Shown: positions 1-9,331, numbered from the stretch's first letter. The stretch is 64,000 nt of DNA from Geodermatophilus sp. DSM 44513 (GCF_032460525.1 NZ_CP135963.1:1116001-1180000); one strand, 5' to 3'. Translations and numbers: made by a program. Notes: generated by a model from the sequence alone, not told the origin.

Positions 1-449
1 GAGTGGCCGGATGCGTAGCAGCGCTCATGGGCAAACAGCCAGAGTCGACGCCTAGCGGCATCCGCCAGCGGCGCGTGAATGTCCGTGCCAAGCAAGCTCT
101 CGCCCCAAAGTCGCAGTGTCGGTTGAGGGGTTGCCACTGGCAGAGCTTGCGCGGCGGCCAGCAACAGATCGCCAGCCCCGCAGGCGGGGTCGAGGAAGGG
201 CGCCTTGCCGTACGTCTCGATCGCGTCCGTGATGAGGTCCCTGATGGCCAGCCCCGTGAAGAAGGTGCCGCTGCCACGCCGAGTGCTTCGATCCACCAGC
301 TGGCGAAGGGCGGCCGCAGGGCCGTCCGCCAGCGACTCCGCGATGCGGTGCCCGAGCTGATCGCTGTCCGGGTCGACCTGCCGGGCTTCCACTAAGTCGT
401 CCAGAATCTCGACGTAGCTGCGGAAAGCGTCGAACGTCGTCTCGGGCAA
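1..449 (-). CDS. N6-adenine DNA methyltransferase, 5' part (cut by window edge)
   Basis: The reading frame runs leftwards off the window; 149 residues are visible. Residues 60-65 read SGTFFT, the glycine/aromatic motif that precedes motif I in N6-adenine methyltransferases, and residues 87-98 read DPACGAGDLLLA, the SAM-binding motif I; LLGTDIHAPLADAARRRL follows where the acidic motif II is expected. The start is a TTG (447-449) with GGAGGA eight bases upstream, so an ATG-only search would miss it. It diverges from the kinase-receiver-hydrolase operon at 591. The catalytic motif IV lies outside the window, so a restriction-modification, BREX-like or orphan role cannot be decided. Confidence 0.8.
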   Translation of the reverse strand, partial: MPETTFDAFRSYVEILDDLVEARQVDPDSDQLGHRIAESLADGPAAALRQLVDRSTRRGSGTFFTGLAIRDLITDAIETYGKAPFLDPACGAGDLLLAAAQALPVATPQPTLRLWGESLLGTDIHAPLADAARRRLWLFAHERCYASGH

Positions 450-590
450 GGATGCGTTCCTCCAAGGCGAAGGGTGCCTCGTGTGGGCTAGGGGGCCAGC
501 ATTGAGGCCTCGCTCGGACCAGGCCAGCCTAGACTCCAAGCCTGACGGCCGGTCGCAGCGACGCGTCCGCATGGACCCGGTGAGGGACGC

Positions 591-2702
591 ATGTCGACAG
601 AACACATCCGCTTCGCCCCGGACATCCTCCGACGTCTCGGGGAGGAGCTCGTCCCGCATGCTGACCTCGGCATACTCGAACTCGTTAGGAACGCATACGA
701 CGCGGACGCCTCCTACTGCCGCATCAGCCTCGAGGCGGGGGGTGCCAAGGGATCGGCCGTCCTCGTGGCGGATGACGGTGACGGGATGTCGCCCGATGAC
801 ATTCGCAATGGCTGGCTCCTCCTGGGCAAGTCAGGCAAGAGTGGCTCAAGGTTCTCAAGGGCGGGGCGGCAGAAGGTTGGCGAGAAAGGGCTTGGCCGTC
901 TAGCGGCGCTCCGATTGGGCCATAGTGTAATTCTGGCGACCCGACCCCGGTTCGAGGGGGCTGGACTCGAGTATCGACTGCGGATCGACTGGGCGGACTT
1001 CGATGACGCAAAAACGGTCGAAGAGGTGCCGCTCAGCGCGGTTAGTAGTCGGACGGCGGAGTCGCCGGGGACAAATATACGCATTGAAGACCTGCGAGCA
1101 AACATGTCGACTCGAGACGTTGAGCGCCTAGCTCGGTCTCTTGTTCTGTTGATGGGTCCTTTCCCTGACTCGACGGACTTTCGTGTCACCCTTGCAGCGC
1201 CCGGTTTCGACGAGATGGAAAGGCTTGTGCGCGAGTCATACTTTACCGAGTATGATTACCTTGTCGCGGCCACCCTGGATGATGAAGGTCGGGCGTCGGC
1301 AACGCTGAAGGATTGGCGCGGAAACATTGTTGGACGCGCTGGCCACGAGCGCGTTGCGGATCGGCGATTGAAGCGTGACCCCACGTACGTCTACTCGGGC
1401 CCCCAGTCGCGATTTGAAATGTTCTTGTTCAACCTGAGCAAGGCGAACTTCGACGTGCGGCAGTCGTATCAGACCGTCGATGCTGTCAGGCAGTGGTTGA
1501 AAGTCGTAGGTGGAGTGCACCTTTTCCACCGAGGCCTCCGAGTGCATCCTTATGGCGATCCGGGCCATGACTGGCTCGACCTGAACCTGAGTAGGGTAAA
1601 AAATCCGGAATTGAGACCCGGCACTAATACGTCCGTCGGGCGAATTGTCGTTGAGCAGGACAGTGAGTCTCTTGTTCCGAAGACTGACCGCACCGGCTTC
1701 ATCGAAAATGAGACGTTCACTGCTTTGAGACTGTTCGCGCAGGACGTCCTAGATTGGGCCGCGGACGTTAGGTTGAAGCTGCGTGAGGCGGCCCGCCAGG
1801 ACGAGCGCACCGAAAGGGCAACGGACCTCGAAGTAGCGGCGCGCGAGGTCGAAGATGTTTTGAGTAAGCTGCCCTCGGATGTTCGTCCAGGAGTGCGCAA
1901 GGTCGTGTCGACCTATCAAAGCGCGGCTAAGAGTCAACTCAAGTCAGTGTCGGAGGACCTTGAGCTGTATCGATCCCTGGGTACTGTCGGCACGACGTCC
2001 GCAGTTTTTGCGCACGAGACACTGCGGCCGGTTGCTATAATAGAGCAGATGGCGGGATCGCTTGAGCATAGAGCGCGTGCCGATCTGCCGGATCGATTCG
2101 AGCAGCGATATGCCAATCCGCTTGGTCTAATAAGGGGTTCGGTGGCGAGCCTACGCACCTTCGCCGAGCTTCCCCTGCGCATGCTCACTCGAAGTAAGCG
2201 ACGGCCGGGCGCGGTTTGCGTCTACGAGGTGATTGCTGATGTCGCTGAGATGTTCAAACCCTACCTAGATGATGCGTCTGTTGTAATGCGCGTGAAGGCG
2301 CCTCGGCATGATCTCGAGGTCAGGGGCTCAGTTGCTGGCATAGAGGCAATCCTCCTCAATATGCTCGCAAACTCCGTGCATGCCATGAATGCTTCAGGAG
2401 TGCCCAGCGACTCTCGCATCATCGAGATTAGATTGACCAGCAGTTCCGATGAGGTCGTCCTTGAGGTTATGGACAGCGGCCCTGGCATTGTGGGGTTGGA
2501 GCCCGAAGAGGTCTTTCTTCCGGGGCGGACCACACGGGAGGATGGCACTGGGCTCGGATTGACTATCGTAAGGGATGTGGTCCGTGATCTTGGAGGGCGG
2601 TTGGCTGCGGCAAAGAATGGATCATTGGGTGGGGCTCACTTCACGGTGAGGTTGCCGATGGCCGACTCTAGCGATAAGAGCCCGGCTCGGGACTTCCGAT
2701 GA
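591..2702 (+). CDS. Double-GHKL ATPase / histidine-kinase-like protein
   Basis: This 703-residue protein has two ATP-binding domains of the Hsp90/histidine-kinase fold. The N-terminal one has an N-box (E30, N34, D37), DDGDG at 61-65 and a GxxGxG loop at 97-102, as in HATPase_c_3 proteins. The C-terminal one resembles a sensor kinase: an FAHE H-box near residue 475, an N-box near 590, DSGPG near 628 and GTGLGL before the end. No transmembrane segment is evident, so it is probably cytosolic. It overlaps the receiver gene by ATGA and heads a three-gene operon. I infer that it senses a signal, perhaps through its Hsp90-like half, and phosphorylates the receiver. The substrate and trigger are unknown. 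Confidence 0.75.
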   Translation: MSTEHIRFAPDILRRLGEELVPHADLGILELVRNAYDADASYCRISLEAGGAKGSAVLVADDGDGMSPDDIRNGWLLLGKSGKSGSRFSRAGRQKVGEKGLGRLAALRLGHSVILATRPRFEGAGLEYRLRIDWADFDDAKTVEEVPLSAVSSRTAESPGTNIRIEDLRANMSTRDVERLARSLVLLMGPFPDSTDFRVTLAAPGFDEMERLVRESYFTEYDYLVAATLDDEGRASATLKDWRGNIVGRAGHERVADRRLKRDPTYVYSGPQSRFEMFLFNLSKANFDVRQSYQTVDAVRQWLKVVGGVHLFHRGLRVHPYGDPGHDWLDLNLSRVKNPELRPGTNTSVGRIVVEQDSESLVPKTDRTGFIENETFTALRLFAQDVLDWAADVRLKLREAARQDERTERATDLEVAAREVEDVLSKLPSDVRPGVRKVVSTYQSAAKSQLKSVSEDLELYRSLGTVGTTSAVFAHETLRPVAIIEQMAGSLEHRARADLPDRFEQRYANPLGLIRGSVASLRTFAELPLRMLTRSKRRPGAVCVYEVIADVAEMFKPYLDDASVVMRVKAPRHDLEVRGSVAGIEAILLNMLANSVHAMNASGVPSDSRIIEIRLTSSSDEVVLEVMDSGPGIVGLEPEEVFLPGRTTREDGTGLGLTIVRDVVRDLGGRLAAAKNGSLGGAHFTVRLPMADSSDKSPARDFR

Positions 2703-3424
2703 GCGCCGTTCTAGCGCCCGGCGAGTCGGTGGGCGTCCTTGATGACTCGGAAACTGACGCTGCAGCAACTTTCGAGGTACTAATCGACGCGGGTTTCTCG
2801 CCCGTACGGATCCCGCTACTGTCCTCGGTCAAGGATGTGGTGACGAGCGTCCGCGCCAACGCACGCGCACTCGTCGCTGACCACCGCTTGGGTGGTGGTG
2901 CCACTGGTTCCAAAGTCTCGTACTCGGGTGCGGAAGTCGTTGCTTCCTGCTACGCGGAACACCTGCCCGCTATCCTCATCACCACCTGGGCGAACGCGGA
3001 CGAGGCAAGTTCTATACGAAAGTATCGTCGACAAGTCCCGAGCGTCTTGAAGCGAGGTGGGACGACGGGGGCGGAGACCGTACGCGTGGCGCTCGAGCAG
3101 GCGGCACAAGAGGTTAGCGGGACGACTCCTCGTGCTCGACAGGCTTTCCGCACCGTAGTACGAATCGCCCACGTCGAGGGTCAGCCGGGGTCAGACTTGG
3201 AGGTGATAGTCCCCGGGTGGCGGCCCGCTCAGGCCGTCGTTATGTCGCGATCGCTATTGCCGGCTGATCTTGCTCATTGGGACGGCGAGCGTTTGAGGGG
3301 TTCGCGGCTCTTCGCGAAGGTGAACATTTTCGCTGACGAGCCCGGCGATCTGTACTTCGAGGATGTTGAGCTAGCGCCGGAGGATTCCTCGAATTGGCTG
3401 TCCGGCGATCGGAGTATTGATTGA
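2699..3424 (+). CDS. Receiver-domain protein paired with the GHKL kinase
   Basis: Residues 1-130 form a CheY-like receiver: acidic pair D15-D16, phospho-acceptor D61 in ALVADHRL, T95 in ILITT and K118 in VLKRG. All positions needed for phosphotransfer are therefore present. The remaining 110 residues show no DNA-binding helix-turn-helix that I can recognise, so this is probably not a transcription factor. It overlaps the upstream kinase by ATGA and the downstream metallo-hydrolase by TTGA, which implies coupled translation and fixed stoichiometry. The likely role is to relay phosphorylation from the kinase to the hydrolase. That role is inferred from gene order only. Confidence 0.7.
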   Translation: MSAVLAPGESVGVLDDSETDAAATFEVLIDAGFSPVRIPLLSSVKDVVTSVRANARALVADHRLGGGATGSKVSYSGAEVVASCYAEHLPAILITTWANADEASSIRKYRRQVPSVLKRGGTTGAETVRVALEQAAQEVSGTTPRARQAFRTVVRIAHVEGQPGSDLEVIVPGWRPAQAVVMSRSLLPADLAHWDGERLRGSRLFAKVNIFADEPGDLYFEDVELAPEDSSNWLSGDRSID

Positions 3425-4440
3425 CGACCGAAGTGACAGTGCTGGATGTTGGCCACGGCAATGCGGCGGTCGCTCAGGATGGCGATGAGGTGGTCGTCGT
3501 AGATGCTGGTCGGGGTCCCACCTTGCTAGATCAACTAGAGACGCAAGGTATCTTAACGGTTAACCACCTGGTCCTGTCGCATGCCGATGCCGATCACATC
3601 GGCAGTGCGATCGCTTTGCTTTCGAGTCACATCGTCGTTAAGAAACTTTGGTATAACGCAGATGCGCAAAAACAGAGTCAACTCTTCGAAGACTTGAGTA
3701 CGTTGGCGTCGGACAAGAGTGACCGGGGCGAGCTCAATGTATCAATGAGTCTCAACTCGGCCGCCAAAGGTGAAATATCGACCGAAAATCTGTCCTTCGA
3801 AATCATGCACCCAAGTGTCTCGTGGGCGAGCACGGGCCCTCGGGACGCAAGTCATCGCGGTGGCGAGCTGACATCAAACTCGATGTCAGCCGTCGTGCGG
3901 ATTTCAGGCGGCAGTAGGTCTGTCCTGCTTTGCGGCGACATGGACTCTCGAGCCCTACTTCATCTGCAGCAAAGGAATATCGACTTAACGGCAGACGTCC
4001 TAGTCTTTCCGCATCATGGGGGCCATTGCGACGGAGACGATCAAACATTTGCTCGTGAGCTCGCGGGCGCGGTGCAGCCTGCCTCGGTCGTATTCTCACT
4101 GGGCCGCGATGGCTACTCGAATCCACAGCCAGACATCGTCTTGGGCGTACTCGAGGGCTCTCCTGCGAGTCATATCGCCTGTACGCAACTGAGTAAACGG
4201 TGTCATCCCACAGCGGTCGCTCGAGATGGACACCTGGCCTCAGTACCCGCAGCGGGGCGTGGACTCGGCAAGTGCTGCGCCGGTAGCTTGCCGTTTGCTC
4301 CCTTGACTGACTCCCTGTCGTCGCCGGATCTCGTGAGCCATCTTGATTTCGTGAAGGCGAACGTCGACACACCGTTGTGTCTCAATCTTAGACGAGCGCG
4401 GGATATGCTCGACTCGGACGATCCGATAGCTTCCGTATAG
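3421..4440 (+). CDS. ComEC-like metallo-beta-lactamase-fold hydrolase
   Basis: This 339-residue protein opens with a ComEC/Rec2-type strand (VTVLDVGHGNAAV), followed by HADADH at 54-59, the metal-binding HxDxDH motif. Later segments (LLCGDMDSRALL, VLVFPHHGGHCD, FSLGRDGYSNPQPD) match the rest of that subfamily. There are no membrane helices, so only the hydrolase part of ComEC is represented. The TTG start overlaps the receiver stop by four bases; GTG at 3433 is an alternative. Members of this family act on nucleic acids or nucleotides, which makes it the plausible effector of the operon. The actual substrate is not known. Confidence 0.75.
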   Translation: MTTEVTVLDVGHGNAAVAQDGDEVVVVDAGRGPTLLDQLETQGILTVNHLVLSHADADHIGSAIALLSSHIVVKKLWYNADAQKQSQLFEDLSTLASDKSDRGELNVSMSLNSAAKGEISTENLSFEIMHPSVSWASTGPRDASHRGGELTSNSMSAVVRISGGSRSVLLCGDMDSRALLHLQQRNIDLTADVLVFPHHGGHCDGDDQTFARELAGAVQPASVVFSLGRDGYSNPQPDIVLGVLEGSPASHIACTQLSKRCHPTAVARDGHLASVPAAGRGLGKCCAGSLPFAPLTDSLSSPDLVSHLDFVKANVDTPLCLNLRRARDMLDSDDPIASV

Positions 4441-5284
4441 GCTTGCGTGGTCCGTGTAGTCAGGGTAGGCGCCGCGCCTTGAGGCATCGGTGGCAACAGG
4501 TGTGCGCGGCTACGGCGGGCATCGCGGGCCGGGCCATCGTTCGAAGCGTCGCGGCGCCTCTCCCTCGCGGCAAGCAGATTCCGGGTCTGCACCGCGGTGC
4601 TGGCGGTGGCTTGCTTCGGTGAGGCCAGGCGCCTTCGCTGCCGCCGTCCTCCTCCGGAATCGTGAGAACGCCGGTCCGCTCCGGCTCGTCGAGGCGGAGG
4701 CAGGCGAAGCGGGTCGATCACCATGTGTTGTTTCATCGATTACTGATCTCGTTTCAGGAGCTGCGCTAACGACCAGGCATATGTGGCTGCAACGGTAGTT
4801 GCAGTCGACGTACTCCGATCTTGGTCCGCGTTCGTGCGCCGTCGTCCGGTGAAGTGGCGGGCCCCCTGCTCAGCAAGCCCTTTCCTACATCCGCGGACGT
4901 CGGCGAGCGCCGTTAGGTCGGCCTGGCAGATTGGGGGTCAGGGGTTCGAGTCCGGTACCTCTACCCGGACCAGGGCTTTCATCAAGAGGCCCGGTCGATC
5001 CCGTCTCTAGTTGCTGTTCGGCTTGCAGTTGACCCGGGCTTACTCAGCAGCGTCGAGCATGAACTCAACGGTGACCTAGCCATGCAAGCGTCCGTCGGCG
5101 CCCTTATGGATCTTCGACTCATCGTTCGATGCGTGGCTGGCCGGGATTGCCACTACCGTAGCCATCCCGGCCAGAGCGCCGTGGTCACCGCAAGTAGGCC
5201 ATGGATTGCTTGCCAGGATCGGTCGGTGGCTTTGGGGCGCCGTCCTGGCGGTCGGCTCAGTACGGTCGCGGCGGAGGTGAGTCC
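4441..5284 (+). other. Non-coding stretch holding a tRNA-Ala remnant
   Basis: No open frame here has a ribosome-binding site or recognisable protein motifs. The stretch holds a decayed tRNA-Ala 3' half at 4923-4963 and an imperfect hairpin at 4967-4996, and ends with the leader of the beta-helix gene. It probably marks a junction between two acquired segments. Confidence 0.5.
4923..4963 (+). other. Decayed tRNA-Ala(GGC) 3' half, candidate attachment site
   Basis: Read as a tRNA from the anticodon loop onward, CTGGCAG (4923-4929) is followed by a five-base stem strand, a five-base variable loop and the T-arm AGGGGTTCGAGTCC. From position 4954 the T-stem and acceptor no longer pair. The copy at 14338 has the same anticodon loop, variable loop and T-loop, and both are preceded by CGGC. 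This looks like an old attachment-site copy left by a tandem or earlier integration. Confidence 0.5.
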
Positions 5285-6865
5285 ATGACGGTCAACACGG
5301 AGACGGCCCATGCCCGGCTGCGCTACGGGCTCGCGACAGCCGTCCGCGCGGACTGCTCGGCGGCCCGGGACCCCGCCAACCTGACAGTTATCCGCTCCCT
5401 GACGGCTATCCGCGACGACGCGTGGATGGACCGGACCATCCACGCCGACGTACTCCGCGGGCTGCTTGTTGAGGGCGCCGCCGAGGCGGGGCAGCGCTTT
5501 GAGCTCGTTGGAGCGCGCGTCGTCGGGGTACTCGACCTGCAGGGGCTCACCTTGCCCCGGATTCTTTCCTTGCGCCGATGCCTCTTGGACCGCGTCGAGC
5601 TAGGACACGCAATTGCTGGCCGGCTCGATCTCTCGGGATGCCATGTCCGAGACTCGGTCGCCGCCCCGGATCTCCGGGCCGCCGGCCAGGTCTCGCTGCG
5701 CGGGATGACCGTCGAGGACGGAATCAACTTGGGAAGTGCACGGATCGATGGCACGGCGGATCTCCGAGATGCGAGGCTGCGCAGCCGTGAGCCGGACGCG
5801 CTGATCTTGACTGGTGCCCGCATCGGCGGAAGCGTGCGACTCGACGGCGCTTACATCGATGGCGTGATCGCCGCCATGGGCGTCCGGATCGACAACGGGC
5901 TTGTCTTGAATGGCGCGACGGTCGAGGGGCGCCGCCGCCCCGTCGCGGAGTCGCAAACTTCGGTCACGCCGCGATTCGGCAATCCTGCACCGACAACGTG
6001 GGCTCTTCTTGCGGACCACGCGATCATCGGAGGCGCAGTCAATCTGTCCCTTCGCCCGCACGCTCTTGAACGACGGGCCACTTGGTCCACTAACTCCGTC
6101 AGAATCAACGGAGGGATCGCATTCTTCGCGGCGACGATCGGCGGCAACGTTGTAGCTGATTACGCCTACCTGCGCGCCGAGCGCGGCTACGCACTGACCC
6201 TTGAGACGGCGACCGTCGGCGGGGCCCTCCTGCTTCGCGGCGCCACCATCAAGGGCGGGGTTCGGCTCTTCTCTGCGAAGGTGACCGCGGCCATCGAGTG
6301 CGACGACGGGGCTTTCGTGGGTGGCCCCCTTACCGCCGCCATAGATGCCCAGTGGTGCACTGTCGACGGACCGGTCCTCCTCCGCAACGGCTTCGATGCG
6401 GAGGGAGGTGTCGACGCCCTACGCGCGAGCATCGGTGGCAACCTGGAGTGTAAGGGCGGTCACTTCTACGGACGCCCTCCCGCCAAACTGTCCAAGGATG
6501 ATCTTGGGAAGCCGGCCCTCAATCTCAGAGACGCGACCGTCAACGGGAATGTGTTCCTGACCCATCCCTTCACTGCCAAGGGTGCGGTCGTGCTGCGCGG
6601 ATCCGATGTCTCAGGCAGCGTCAATGCCGTGGGCGGATCTTTCGAGAACCGCGGTGACGTGGCGCTCGATGTTGCCGGGCTGCACATCGAACGGGAGCTC
6701 GACCTCACGGGGGTCACCATCATGGGAGACCTTGACCTATCCCACGCACAGGTCACCAGCTTCTTCGACGACCGGCACAGCTGGTTCCGCAGCAACGTGA
6801 GCGCCGGAGCAACGACCGCCCAAGCTGAAACGCCGCCCGCTCATCTGAAGCTCGAGGGTTTCTAG
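5285..6865 (+). pseudogene. Membrane-associated beta-helix protein, N-terminal part (amber-interrupted)
   Basis: This 526-codon segment consists largely of short repeats with the pattern GARI.G..DL..A.., predicting a right-handed beta-helix like those of pentapeptide or bactofilin-type proteins. The ATG at 5285 follows GGAGGTGAG and is preferred over an upstream in-frame ATG. The frame ends at a TAG (6863-6865), but the same frame continues immediately (YESLQSPDLSWKDRVEWL...) into the conserved membrane domain. In actinobacterial relatives I know, both parts form one protein, so this is an interrupted gene unless the TAG is read through. Function is unknown. Confidence 0.65.
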
Positions 6866-7429
6866 TACGAGTCCTTGCAAAGCCCCGACCTGTCGTGGAA
6901 GGACCGCGTGGAATGGCTGCGGTTGCAACGCCGCGCTGCTCTGCCGCAACCCTTCCTGCAGCTGGCCGCTGCTTACTGGGCCGGCGGGAGGGAGCGCGAG
7001 GCCAGAAAAATCCTAATGGCGCGCCACAACGAGGGCCTTCGACTCCGGAACATTGGGCGGCAACTGTTGCGCATCACCGTTGGCCACGGCTATGAGCCTC
7101 TCCGCGCGCTGCTGCTGGCATTCGCGATCTTCAGTGCCGGGTGCGTCGTCTTCAACTACGGCGCTCGCCACGAACTTCTGGTCCCATCCCGAACCACAAC
7201 GGCGGTCAGCTCCAACTGCGACGCCAAGACTTATCCGTGTCTGTCGCCCTATGTCTACAGCCTGGATACATTGCTGCCGGTCATCAATCTGCGCCAGCGG
7301 GACCACTGGGTGCCTGACCCCGAGGACGGCCAATGGGTCGCAGTCTTTGCCTGGACGTCGACCGTCCTTGGCTGGGTTCTCGGGCTACTGGTGGTCGCGG
7401 GGTTTAGTGGGCTTGTCCGCCGCGAGTAG
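6866..7429 (+). pseudogene. Membrane-associated beta-helix protein, C-terminal membrane part
   Basis: This is the in-frame continuation of the preceding segment after its TAG codon; a TTG at 6875 could restart translation as a 184-residue product. The sequence has a helical linker with WLRLQR and QLAAAYWAGGREREARKILMARH, then two hydrophobic segments (about residues 78-96 and 158-177 of the restart product) around an extracytoplasmic loop with VINLRQRDHW. Because the linker normally joins the beta-helix to the membrane anchor, the split should separate the repeat domain from its anchor. Confidence 0.6.
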
Positions 7430-7588
7430 CAGTGCCCGGGCGCGTCGAACGGCATAGGGGACGGGGCAGGCTTCCGTGCCCCGACGTGTCTGACCGCTGC
7501 ATCGACCGGTACATGGCACCGCCCGTCGCATTAGATTGCGCCGCCCCGCCGGGGTTCTGGGTCCAGAGGGCTCGGCGGCATTGCCGGG

Positions 7589-8146
7589 GTGGCAGCGCAG
7601 GACGAGGCCTCGGGTGACGATGTCGCTGTGACGCAGCAGGAGCGCATCGACCAGGACGTCCTGCGTCGCCGCGGTCAGGTTGCGGTGCTGTCCGGCTTGG
7701 CAGCGGGCGACGACGTCGATGACCAAATTGCGGCAGCAGCTCCCAGCCACGTGCCCGGTTGGCTTGCGCCGGATCTGGCCATCCTCGAGTTGGCCGTCAC
7801 GGCGCTCGACCTCGCGTGTCCGGCTGGCGCTGGGCCGCTGGAGTACGAGGGGCTGTGCGAGCGCTACCTGCCGGAGGTGACGTTCCGCGGCCGCGTCGAG
7901 CTTCGCAACAGCCAATACGCCCTGTACGCCGCCGGCTGCATGCGCGGCTGCATTTGCGGCGGCCTGCAGCCCGACATATTGAGCGACGCCGGCTGGTGGG
8001 GAACCCCGCTGTGGCAGTACGCCGTCTGCGCCGTCGTCATCTACAGCCGTGCCGCGGCCGAGCGCCTCTCGGTCACGGCGGAGGAGATCGCTCGGCGGAT
8101 TGCCGCTCGGCACAACCTCGAGCTCACCGCGAGCCGCCCGGCGTGA
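7589..8146 (+). CDS. Hypothetical protein
   Basis: I do not recognise this 185-residue protein. Its C-terminal two-thirds look genuinely coding: RVELRNSQYALYAAGCMRGCICGGLQPD, then GWWGTPLWQYAVCAVVIYSRAAAERL and a charged helical tail. The cysteine-rich CMRGCICGG segment is the only distinctive motif. The start is uncertain: GTG at 7589 gives the full length, and GTG at 7628 is possible; neither has a strong ribosome-binding site. It lies between the interrupted beta-helix gene and a stretch of decayed sequence, so it may itself be a survivor of a larger unit. Confidence 0.5.
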   Translation: MAAQDEASGDDVAVTQQERIDQDVLRRRGQVAVLSGLAAGDDVDDQIAAAAPSHVPGWLAPDLAILELAVTALDLACPAGAGPLEYEGLCERYLPEVTFRGRVELRNSQYALYAAGCMRGCICGGLQPDILSDAGWWGTPLWQYAVCAVVIYSRAAAERLSVTAEEIARRIAARHNLELTASRPA

Positions 8147-8266
8147 CCCATTCATGACCCACGCAGTGGAAAAAGATGGGACATAAGAGGATCAGACCGG
8201 GGCTTTCGGAAGGCCCTTCAGAACTCCTCCAGTATGCCTACGGGGCATCTGACGTGCGGTTTCACG

Positions 8267-8346
8267 TGGAGCGGGTGACCGGGATCGAATCGGCATGGCC
8301 AGCTTGGAAGGTCGGATCGGGCTCTGCTGGTCAGCCGCCTATGCGC
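8267..8346 (-). other. tRNA-Gly(TCC)-like remnant
   Basis: On the minus strand the 3' half reads as tRNA-Gly: anticodon loop CTTCCAA, stem strand GCTGG, T-loop TTCGATC, acceptor strand CACCCGC, then TCCA. The upstream half keeps a D-arm-like GGCTGACCAGCAGAGC, but the anticodon stem has extra bases and the 5' acceptor strand (GCGCATA) does not pair with CACCCGC. It is therefore a non-functional tRNA relic, or a half-tRNA attachment site with a decayed 5' side. Confidence 0.55.
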
Positions 8347-8675
8347 TTCCTGGAGGTCCGCTCCTGACGCACGTGCCCTATCGCGTCCTACAGCTTGCAA
8401 CCCGGAGAGTTCCAGACCGTCGGTGGGTGACCTGTGGCCGCGCTGAGCATGGCGACGATGGCGTGGGCAATCTGGGCGCCGCGGACGTCGGCAGCTTGCT
8501 GGTACAGGAACGCGGCGACGGGGGAGGAGCGGACGAGAGGCCGGGTGAACTGGTTGCAGCGGCTGCTCGCCCAGCCGTCACAACGAGTTCCGCTACCTCA
8601 GATGCAAGACGTGTGTGGCACTTGATCTCGGTCGGTCTCCAGTAGCGATCGGGAGCCGGATGGCCCGGTGGAGCG

Positions 8676-9084
8676 AGCACCGGGATCGACATCGAGGCCC
8701 CGGTCGAGGGGGTCTGGGAGGTGCTGCGCGACGTCAAGCGGTGGCCGGAGTGGGCGCCGACGGTCACCTGTGTGCAACGCCTCGACCAAGCGCCGCTCGC
8801 CGTCGGGTGCCGGTCCGCGCGAAGCAGCCCCGGATCCCCTAACCGAGTACGTCGTGACCGAGCTGGAGTCGAGCCGCTCGTTCACCCGGGTGGCCACCGG
8901 CCCGGGGCGTCCGCACCACCGTTCGGCACCCGCTGGAGGGGCTCGCGAGCCGCGGCACACGCGTGACGCTGACGGTGGAACAGGCCGGCCCGTGCACGTG
9001 ATGATGGGACGGTCTACCGCCGCCTCACCGATCGGTACCTGACCGCTGAGACCGAAGGGATCGAGGCGAGGAGCCAGGGACGAA
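8676..9084 (+). pseudogene. SRPBCC-family protein pseudogene (several frameshifts)
   Basis: One frame reads IDIEAPVEGVWEVLRDVKRW followed by PEWAPTVTCVQRLDQAPLAVG, the start of a polyketide-cyclase/SRPBCC domain. The homologous continuation (PLTEYVVTELESSRSFTRVATGPG) is in another frame, and the final helix (VYRRLTDRYLTAETEGIEAR) in a third. At least three indels are needed to rebuild a protein of normal length (about 140 residues). It sits in the most decayed part of the island. Confidence 0.65.
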
Positions 9085-9331
9085 TGTGGCGTCCGGCCGG
9101 CGCCCGAGACCCGGGGGGCACGAGGTGTGTTGGAGGTCGATCTTGGAAATTCAGGTTTCCAGGTGGGCTCAAGAACGCCCCCTCGTCGCTTCGAGTGGTT
9201 CATCGCGGTCGGCACGCACACCCGTGCCGAGGGCGACGAGGCGCCGAAGCCCTGGACCGAGCTTGCCTTCCCGGATACGCCTCCTCCTCGTGCCGCGGGG
9301 GAGCCGGATCCGTTCTGTCCACCCCAGGGCT

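Noticed and set aside
52..465. 137-codon minus-strand frame at the left end
   Set aside because: The frame one base away encodes the methyltransferase with clear motifs and a good ribosome-binding site; this one is arginine/glycine-rich noise.
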